Assembly (NCBI GenBank): GCA_035287045.1
Contig: DATECF010000116.1
Coordinates: 1-64,000, forward strand
Source of the DNA: JACPAP01 sp035287045
GTDB taxonomy: Bacteria > Gemmatimonadota > Gemmatimonadetes > Gemmatimonadales > GWC2-71-9
Length of the DNA stretch: 64,000 nucleotides
Direction: 5' to 3'
Below are positions 57,935-64,000 of the stretch, one piece after another; position 1 is the stretch's first letter, and every line of letters begins with the position of its first letter. The translations under genes and the position numbers were made by a program. The notes under the pieces were generated by a model. That model saw nothing but the letters and a program-made list of their open reading frames with translations. It was not told the origin of the DNA and did not search any database.

Positions 57935-59639
57935 AGCGCCGCTCCAGCTCCTCCCGGGGCAGCTGCACGATCGTGGGCCGGCCGTGGACGTCGTGGGGCG
58001 GCAACTCGCAGGCCATGAGGCGCGCCATCAACTCCCGCATCTCATCCGGCGCCAGCGACTGCCCCGCCTTGACCGCCGCGCGGCAGGCATATGTCGCGGC
58101 GAACCGCTCCAGCCGGTTGGCCCAGCCGCCGAAGCGCCCTCGCGCCAAGTCCGCCACCAGCTCTTCGAAACACCGCTTGGCGTCGAACCGCGGGTGGGGA
58201 TTGGGAACGGCATGGATGATAACCGATCGCCCCCCGAAGGGCTCCGCCTCGAACCCCACCGCCCGGAGCAGGTCGGCGTGGGTCTCGACCGACTCCAGCT
58301 CCGCCGGCTCGAGATCCAGCGTGATCGGCAGCAACAGGTGTTGCGCTGCGGCGCCCCCTCCGGTGAGCTGCTGCATGGCTCGCTCGTAGAGGACCCGCTC
58401 GTGGGCGGAATGCTGGTCCACGATGGTGAGTCCGTCGGGACTCTCGAACACGATGTAGGTCCCGGCCACCTGCACCATGGGCCCCACGCCCGGGCCGGGT
58501 GCCGGGGCGCTGGAGTCGCTGGCAAACAGCGGCATCGCGCCATCGTCCCCAGGACGACCGGCTGGCGCGGCCGGAGTGGCGCCGGAGCCCACGTACGGAC
58601 CGCTCCAGGGCCCGGCGGCGTCTCCGGGCCGCAGCACGGCCGCGGCCCCCAGCGGCTGCAACGCCGCCCGCACCGCTTCCTCCACCGCACGCTCGATCGC
58701 GTACCGATCGCGAAACCGGACCTCCAGCTTCTGTGGATGGACGTTGACATCCACCTGGTCGCCGGGCATCGCCAGCACCAGGAAGACCGTAGGCCGGGAT
58801 CCCGGATGGATGGTGGCGCGGTAGCCCGCTTCCGCCGCCCGGACCAGAAACGGGTCTCGAAAGGGCCGGCCGTTCACGAAGAGGTAGGCCTTCCGTCCCG
58901 TAGGCCGGGCGTCCGCCGGACGCTGCACGAAGCCCCGCACCGTGAGCGCGCCGGCGGCCCGGTCCACCGGCACCAGCTCCGTGGCCAGCCGGCGCCCGAA
59001 CAACGACGCGATGCGCTCCGCGACCGACGCCACCCGAGCCGCATCCAGCAACGCCCGTCCCTCGCTCACCACCTGGAACGCCACGTCCAGCCGCGCCAGC
59101 GCGAGCACCGTCACGGCTTCGACGATGGCGCGCGTCTCGCTGCGCGGGGATCGGAGAAACTTCCTGCGCGCCGGTGTGTTGAAGAACAGGCGGCGCACGG
59201 TCACGCTGGTACCGGCGGCCCGGGCCGTGGGACCCGCCGCGCGCAGCTCGCCGCCGCTCACCTCCACCCGCGTGCCGCCGCCGGACGTGCCCGCCACGGC
59301 GGTCTCCAGCTCGAGCTGCGAAACGGCGGCGATGGCCGCCAGGGCCTCACCCCGGAACCCGTACGTCTGCACCCCGATGAGGTCCGCGGCGTAGCGGATC
59401 TTGCTGGTCGCGTGACGCCCGACGGCGAGCCGGGCGTCGTCCGGGTCCATGCCGGAGCCGTCGTCCGACACGCGGATCAGCGTGGCCCCCCCGCCCTCCA
59501 ACTCCACGGTGACCTCGCGCGCACCGGCGTCGAGCGCGTTCTCCACCAGCTCTTTCACCACCGAGGCGGGCCGCTCCACGACTTCCCCCGCGGCGATCTG
59601 ATCCGCGACGGATGACGGGAGAACGGCGATCTTGGCCAC
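57921..59639 (-). CDS. mutL: DNA mismatch repair protein MutL
   Basis: GHKL ATPase that couples MutS mismatch recognition to strand removal; 572 residues. N-terminal motifs: AGEVVERPASVVKELVENALDAG, DDGSGM, YGFRGEALAAIAAV. A proline/alanine-rich linker (about 330-385) joins the dimerisation domain, which carries DQHSAHERVLYE, the DQHA(x2)E(x4)E endonuclease motif with Ser for Ala. This suggests a nicking MutL, as in bacteria lacking MutH. It follows the Bat operon by 22 bases. Confidence 0.96.
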   Translation of the reverse strand: MAKIAVLPSSVADQIAAGEVVERPASVVKELVENALDAGAREVTVELEGGGATLIRVSDDGSGMDPDDARLAVGRHATSKIRYAADLIGVQTYGFRGEALAAIAAVSQLELETAVAGTSGGGTRVEVSGGELRAAGPTARAAGTSVTVRRLFFNTPARRKFLRSPRSETRAIVEAVTVLALARLDVAFQVVSEGRALLDAARVASVAERIASLFGRRLATELVPVDRAAGALTVRGFVQRPADARPTGRKAYLFVNGRPFRDPFLVRAAEAGYRATIHPGSRPTVFLVLAMPGDQVDVNVHPQKLEVRFRDRYAIERAVEEAVRAALQPLGAAAVLRPGDAAGPWSGPYVGSGATPAAPAGRPGDDGAMPLFASDSSAPAPGPGVGPMVQVAGTYIVFESPDGLTIVDQHSAHERVLYERAMQQLTGGGAAAQHLLLPITLDLEPAELESVETHADLLRAVGFEAEPFGGRSVIIHAVPNPHPRFDAKRCFEELVADLARGRFGGWANRLERFAATYACRAAVKAGQSLAPDEMRELMARLMACELPPHDVHGRPTIVQLPREELERRFGRA

Positions 59640-59661
59640 GCCTAGCCCCGGGTTGACGGCA

Positions 59662-61989
59662 TCAGAACAGCAGGACTTCGCCCCGCATCACCCACCCGCG
59701 CGTCTCCCCGTGCGCCACCAGATACCAGCCCGGCCGGACGTGCTCGATGCGCACCGCCGTACCTTCGCGCAGCTGGCGCGAGCCGGACGCGCTGCCGTAG
59801 GGTGCTTCACGGAGCGGCGTTTCGCCCGCCAGGGTGATCGCCACCGGTTCCCGGTACCGGCGGATCGCCCGCGCACCGTAGGCACCGGCGACCAGGGCGG
59901 CACCCATCACTCCGAGCGCCATCGGCCGCCACCGCCGCAACAGCACCAGCACGGACCCCAGGAGCCAAAGCCCAGCCGCCGCCGTGAACGCCTCGTCCGG
60001 CGTGATGGGAGCCACCCACAGGAGACGCTCGCTCCAGGCGTCCGGGAGCGGCACCAGCTCGGATGCCCGCTCCACCAGCGGGCTGCGCGGCGCCAGGCGC
60101 GCGGCCCGGAACCACGCCGCCTCCGCGCGGGCGTCCACGCCCAGGCGATACCAGGCGTTGCCGAGGTTGTACCAGTGCGCGGCGACATCAGGCTCTCGGG
60201 CCGCGCGCGCGGCGAAGCTGTCCGCCGCGGCGCGCAGCGCCCCCGCTTCGTAGAGCCGCTCGGGACTCGCGTCCTGCGCGCGGCCGACCGCCGGCAGGAG
60301 CAGCATGACCAGGCTCACATGGGTGAATGCGCCGGACCGGCGGGCTCCCGACCGCTCACCCAACAGCGCCCGGAGCACTTCCTGCACCTCGGCCCGCAGT
60401 TCCTGCGCGTCGGAGGCGCCGCCCCGGCCGTACAGCGCCTGCCGGAGCCGATCGCGCACCCGCGCGACGTGGTTGGCCAGCGGCGCTTCCACCCCAGCGG
60501 CCCGCAACGCGTCCGCCAGAGCGTCCCCGCCCCGCCCCAACGCGCCCGGCACCAGGCGCTCCAACTCCCGGCGAAACTTCCGGTCCAGGGAATCCAACTC
60601 GCCACGATCCGGCCGCTCCTGCGGCCGCGTCCGGCGCGACCGCCGCCGCCCCCGCCCCAGGGCGAGCAGGAGGACCGGCAACGCGCCCAGGGCGGCCCAC
60701 GCGGTGGGCGGCATCCGGCCCATCGCCGGGACCCGCGGTTGAACCCCGCGCATGAGGGGCGGCGGCTGGATCCGGAGCACCGCCGACCCCGGTCCCGGTC
60801 GGGCCACGATTTCCAGCGGAGCCGCCGCCAGCTGCACATACCGGCGGGCATCCAGGTCGTAGTAGCCGTACGCCCCCGACCGCACGCGATACGTCCCGGC
60901 GGAGTCCGCCACCAGCAGATACGTGAAGGTCTTGGTGCCGCGAATCAGGCCATCTTCGCGAGCCACGCTGACGTGCACCTCGCCCGGATAGGCGCGCAGG
61001 CCGACGGGCCACCGCACGCCCGGCTCGGGCCACAAGGCGACGTTGCCCCGCCCCGCCAGCGACACCGTCACGCTCCGCGCATCGCCCACGGCCATATCGT
61101 GGCTCGTGGGCTCCACGCGGAGCGTCAGGCCGCCCGCGGCGGTCCCGATGAACGCCGACGGCCGCCCGGCGGCGGGATACGGACCGACCTCGATCATCAC
61201 CGAGTCGCTCTGCACCACGTGGCGTAGCTCGCGACTCAGGAAGGAATACGTCAGCGGCAGGCTATAGGCGACGCTGGCCCGGCCCACGCGCACCGTGCCG
61301 GTCTGGAGGGGGAACACCGTCTCGTATTGCACGTACGCATCGTACCATCGGTCGCCCACCCGGCGACTCAGGGCCACACCCGCCGGACCCGCGTGCTGAT
61401 ACGCCCAGGCACCCTGCACGTCCGGGCCCTCGAAGACCGGGACGGCGCGGATGCGAGAGCGGATCTCGCGGGGGAACCAGGCTACCGTCACCAGGTCTAC
61501 CTGGTCACCCAGGACCACCTCGTCCCGCGACGGCACCAGCCGCACCACCACCTGATCGGAAGTGGACGGCGGCTCGAGGCGCTCGAGCAGCCGGCGCAGG
61601 CCCGGGTCCAGCGACGCCGGCTCCACGGCGACCGCCGCCACGGTCACGGTCAAGGCCGGCGCCTCCACCACCCGCGACCCCTGCACCACGCGAAGCCCGC
61701 TCAGCACGGCGCGGCCCGTCGTCCCGGCCACCAGTCGCACCACGCGCTCGGTAACGCGCTGGGCAACGCCATCCACCATTTGCACGCGCGAGCTCTCACG
61801 CGTCTCCACCAGCTCAAGTCCGGTCACGTCCGGATTCGCGATCCGTACCGGCTCGTTGCCGCGCGCGGCGACCCGAATGGTCAGCACCACCGTGTCGCCG
61901 CGGGACATGGTCTCGCGGTCCACCGTGGCGCGGATCTCCGGCTGCTGGAACAGCAGCGCCAGCCCAAGGACGAGGCCCACGGGCGTCAC
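59662..61989 (-). CDS. BatD-BatE fusion protein (aerotolerance operon)
   Basis: Envelope protein of 775 residues starting at a GTG that overlaps the BatB-C stop (GTGA). After a signal-like segment (VGLVLGLALLF), residues 15-410 form the BatD beta-rich region (EIRATVDRETMSRGDTVVLTI). A transmembrane helix lies at about 420-445 and a charged helical part at 450-545. A second hydrophobic segment, a TPR-like region (LYEAGALRAAADSFAARA, WYNLGNAWYRLG) and a C-terminal SH3-like domain (about 710-775, TPLREAP, YLVAHGETRGWV) match BatE. The fusion and the operon order fit the Bat system for envelope stress, whose mechanism is unsettled. Confidence 0.83.
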   Translation of the reverse strand: MTPVGLVLGLALLFQQPEIRATVDRETMSRGDTVVLTIRVAARGNEPVRIANPDVTGLELVETRESSRVQMVDGVAQRVTERVVRLVAGTTGRAVLSGLRVVQGSRVVEAPALTVTVAAVAVEPASLDPGLRRLLERLEPPSTSDQVVVRLVPSRDEVVLGDQVDLVTVAWFPREIRSRIRAVPVFEGPDVQGAWAYQHAGPAGVALSRRVGDRWYDAYVQYETVFPLQTGTVRVGRASVAYSLPLTYSFLSRELRHVVQSDSVMIEVGPYPAAGRPSAFIGTAAGGLTLRVEPTSHDMAVGDARSVTVSLAGRGNVALWPEPGVRWPVGLRAYPGEVHVSVAREDGLIRGTKTFTYLLVADSAGTYRVRSGAYGYYDLDARRYVQLAAAPLEIVARPGPGSAVLRIQPPPLMRGVQPRVPAMGRMPPTAWAALGALPVLLLALGRGRRRSRRTRPQERPDRGELDSLDRKFRRELERLVPGALGRGGDALADALRAAGVEAPLANHVARVRDRLRQALYGRGGASDAQELRAEVQEVLRALLGERSGARRSGAFTHVSLVMLLLPAVGRAQDASPERLYEAGALRAAADSFAARAAREPDVAAHWYNLGNAWYRLGVDARAEAAWFRAARLAPRSPLVERASELVPLPDAWSERLLWVAPITPDEAFTAAAGLWLLGSVLVLLRRWRPMALGVMGAALVAGAYGARAIRRYREPVAITLAGETPLREAPYGSASGSRQLREGTAVRIEHVRPGWYLVAHGETRGWVMRGEVLLF

Positions 61990-63623
61990 CAGTTTCTCCG
62001 CCCCCGCGTCTCGCGCGAACCCGGCCGGCGGCGCGCCAGCGTCTGGCGCACCTGCCGTTCTTCCTCCGCGATGGAATTCAAGACCTGCTCCGCCTGTGCG
62101 CGGGTCAGGCCGGACCGGGCCGCGGGCGGCGGTTCCGGCTCGGCACCACCACCACCGCCCGACGGCCGCGGATCCTCCCCGCCTCCACCCCCACCGCCTG
62201 ACGAGCGACGAATCGCGAGCTCGAGATTCCACTTCGCGGCCGCATCGCCCGGCTTGAGCAGCAGCGCTTCCCGGTAACGCTCACGCGCCACGGCCAGGTG
62301 CTGCTCGCTGCCGGCGCTGTCCCGGGCGGCCAGCCGCAGCGCGAGCAACCCGGCGTTGTAGAGCGCCCGGAACCGGATGTCGGGATCGAGCGACCGGACG
62401 GCGCGCTCCAGCGCCTGGACGGTGAGTGCGGTATCCCCGGCGGCCATGGCGGCGGTGCCCAGGTTGAACCACGCCGTGTCGCCAGCTTCCCCGCGCCGCA
62501 CCTGGTCCAGGTACCGCTCAGCCGCCGCGCGAAACGCGCCCTGGCGCCACGCCGCGTCTCCGGGGTTCCGACCCCACTGTGCCTGCCCTGGCCGAGCCGC
62601 GCCGGCGGCGAGGCACAGGGCGAGCACCGCGAGGGCGGACGACCGCCGCGTAACGGTCTGCGCCAGCAGCAGCACCACGCCAACCAGCGCCGGCACCCAT
62701 GCCTGGAGCGGCCGGTCGGTCACGGTGGTGGTCGCCTGGGGTGAGCGCTTGAACGCCCGCACCAGCTCCCGGACGGCGCCCGCCTGATCGCCGAGGGTTG
62801 CCGGGACCAAAGCGCCGTGGGCGGCGTCCGCCACCTGCGTCAGGATGTCGTCACGCCTGGACGTCGCCACTGGCCTGCCGTCCTCGGTCCGCTGGTACTC
62901 CACGAACTGACCCTCCGGAGTGCGCAAGGGGATGGTGGTGGGCATCACGCCTCCCTCACCCACCAGGATCAACCGCACGCCGTCGCGTCGCAGCCGCTCG
63001 GCCGCCGTGATCACGTCAGACAGGGTGTCGTGGGTCTCGCCGTCGGTGAACACCACCAGCACCCGATCCGCCACCTCCGATCCGCCCTGGAGCAGGTCCC
63101 GTCCCTGCCGCAGCGCGGCGCCCAGCTCCGTGCCGCCGGCCGTGGCCATCTCCGGGTCCAGCCCGTCGATCAACAGCTGCAGGGCGCCGCCGTCCACGGT
63201 GAGCGGCGACAGGATGAAACTCTGCCCCGCGAACGCCATCAGGCCCAGTCGGTCTCCCTCCAGATCGTGCACCAGCCGCCGCGCCTCGCGCTGCGCCCGG
63301 CCCAGGCGGGACGGCGTGACGTCCTCTGCCAGCATCGAGCGGGACACATCGATCGCCAGCACCAGGTCGAGCGCCTTGGACTCGGTGCGCACGGTGCGGC
63401 GTCCCCAGCGCGGCCCCGCGAGGGCGATGCCGGCGGCGAACGCGGCCAGCCCCAGCGCCACCGGCGTCAGCCGGCCCACGCGACGCGCCGCCCGCTCCAG
63501 ATCGGTGGACCACCGGCGCGCCCGCCGTACCCGCTGGACCCGGGCCCACAGCGCCAGCACGGTGAACAGCATCGCCACGACCGGCGCCACCGCGATCAGG
63601 ACGGGGCTGTCGAACTGGATCAC
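61986..63623 (-). CDS. BatB-BatC fusion: VWA domain plus TPR protein
   Basis: Membrane protein of 545 residues from a GTG overlapping the BatA stop (GTGA). Two N-terminal helices flank a short loop; the von Willebrand A domain (about residues 85-270) carries the MIDAS metal motif DVSRS with later Asp in FTDGE. A helix at about 320-340 ends the BatB part. A second signal-like helix and TPR repeats (WFNLGTAAMAAGD, ALYNAGLLALRLA, KWNLELAIRRS) and a glycine-rich tail form the BatC part. The longer frame upstream is BatA in another frame. Confidence 0.85.
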   Translation of the reverse strand: MIQFDSPVLIAVAPVVAMLFTVLALWARVQRVRRARRWSTDLERAARRVGRLTPVALGLAAFAAGIALAGPRWGRRTVRTESKALDLVLAIDVSRSMLAEDVTPSRLGRAQREARRLVHDLEGDRLGLMAFAGQSFILSPLTVDGGALQLLIDGLDPEMATAGGTELGAALRQGRDLLQGGSEVADRVLVVFTDGETHDTLSDVITAAERLRRDGVRLILVGEGGVMPTTIPLRTPEGQFVEYQRTEDGRPVATSRRDDILTQVADAAHGALVPATLGDQAGAVRELVRAFKRSPQATTTVTDRPLQAWVPALVGVVLLLAQTVTRRSSALAVLALCLAAGAARPGQAQWGRNPGDAAWRQGAFRAAAERYLDQVRRGEAGDTAWFNLGTAAMAAGDTALTVQALERAVRSLDPDIRFRALYNAGLLALRLAARDSAGSEQHLAVARERYREALLLKPGDAAAKWNLELAIRRSSGGGGGGGEDPRPSGGGGGAEPEPPPAARSGLTRAQAEQVLNSIAEEERQVRQTLARRRPGSRETRGRRNW

Positions 63624-64000
63624 GTGACTCGCACCACCAGCGTGGCGCCGAGCGCCAGCTCGGCGGCCAACGCCACCAGCCCCAGCAGCATCCATGGGCG
63701 CACCCGCTCCTCGAACCGCTCGTACCGGGTGATCTCTACCGGCGTCTTCTCGAGCTGGTCGATCTGCTGGAAGATACGCGTCAGCGCTTCCGCGTCCGTG
63801 GCCCGGAAGTAGCGGCCGCCGGTGCTCTGGGCGACGTCCCGCAGCAGCTCCTCGTCAATCCGGACCGGCATGGTCTCGTAGCGGATCCGCCCGTCGGCGC
63901 TACGCCCGATGGGCAGGCGCGCCTCCCCTTCGGTCCCCACGCCGATGGTGTAGATCCGGATGCCGAACTGCGCCGCCGCGTCGGCCGCCGTGCGCGGATC
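63620..64000 (-). CDS. BatA-like VWA protein, partial
   Basis: Only the last 126 residues are in the window; the N-terminal part with the MIDAS DxSxS motif lies beyond the right edge. What is seen is the end of the VWA domain (QFGIRIYTIGVG, ELLRDVAQSTGGRYFRA, LTRIFQQIDQLEKTPVE) and one C-terminal membrane helix (WMLLGLVALAAELALGATLV). This arrangement matches BatA/YeaQ-type proteins, and the gene overlaps BatB-C as in known Bat operons. Confidence 0.82.
   Translation of the reverse strand, partial: DPRTAADAAAQFGIRIYTIGVGTEGEARLPIGRSADGRIRYETMPVRIDEELLRDVAQSTGGRYFRATDAEALTRIFQQIDQLEKTPVEITRYERFEERVRPWMLLGLVALAAELALGATLVVRVT

Overview
The window is compact, high-GC bacterial chromosome. No stretch of more than 300 bases lacks a gene; the longest gap is 13608-13865, and it is filled by a large inverted repeat. 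I saw no tRNA, rRNA, CRISPR array, transposase or phage gene. The cell looks diderm and aerobic: it has a predicted outer-membrane beta-barrel protein, a lipoprotein, a complete 14-subunit complex I and a Bat operon. Gene content (BshA, DUF5916-type protein, secreted S9 and D-aminoacylase enzymes, fused Bat proteins, UPF0182) best suits a soil Gemmatimonadota-like organism. That assignment is inference from family repertoire, not from a marker gene.

Layout. Minus strand 1-5131 is a fatty-acid/phospholipid operon in the order DUF177 (yceD), rpmF, plsX, fabH, fabD, fabG, acpP, fabF (cut by the window edge), led by a strong promoter at 5140-5168. Minus strand 5178-13607 holds ndk, a PTS-IIA/CBS regulator, sucD, sucC, carbamate kinase, a UPF0182 membrane protein and a phosphomannomutase/phosphoglucomutase. 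Minus strand 13866-28052 is nuoA to nuoN, all 14 complex I subunits in canonical order, with three repeat-containing gaps and a clear promoter in front of nuoA.

Plus strand 28216-29728 has dcd and a zinc-ribbon/one-helix protein. From 29798 to 39781 lies a peptide and D-amino-acid region: a secreted S9 peptidase, a lipoprotein D-aminoacylase-like enzyme, two paralogous GNAT acyltransferases, a metallo-beta-lactamase-fold hydrolase, a GntR/FCD regulator, an N-succinylamino acid racemase and an M20 deacylase. GNAT, racemase and deacylase overlap by ATGA junctions and together resemble the known route that turns D-amino acids irreversibly into L-amino acids. Next come a trehalose-synthase-type glycosyltransferase with a fused C-terminal YHS-like zinc domain and a GalT-type nucleotidyltransferase.

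Minus strand 42276-47305 is an organic-acid operon (isocitrate/isopropylmalate dehydrogenase family, HMG-CoA-lyase family, CaiB CoA-transferase, LeuC, LeuD). Its first start codon sits behind a hairpin that buries the ribosome binding site. Upstream are a cupin, a 53-residue membrane protein, an APC amino-acid permease and a DUF5916-type outer-membrane protein. The remainder (51811-64000, minus strand) holds a methyltransferase, two small membrane proteins, coaX, birA, uppP, bshA, miaA, mutL and the fused Bat proteins (BatD-E, BatB-C, and BatA cut by the window end). Many genes overlap by ATGA or GTGA, which fixes their starts and implies translational coupling.
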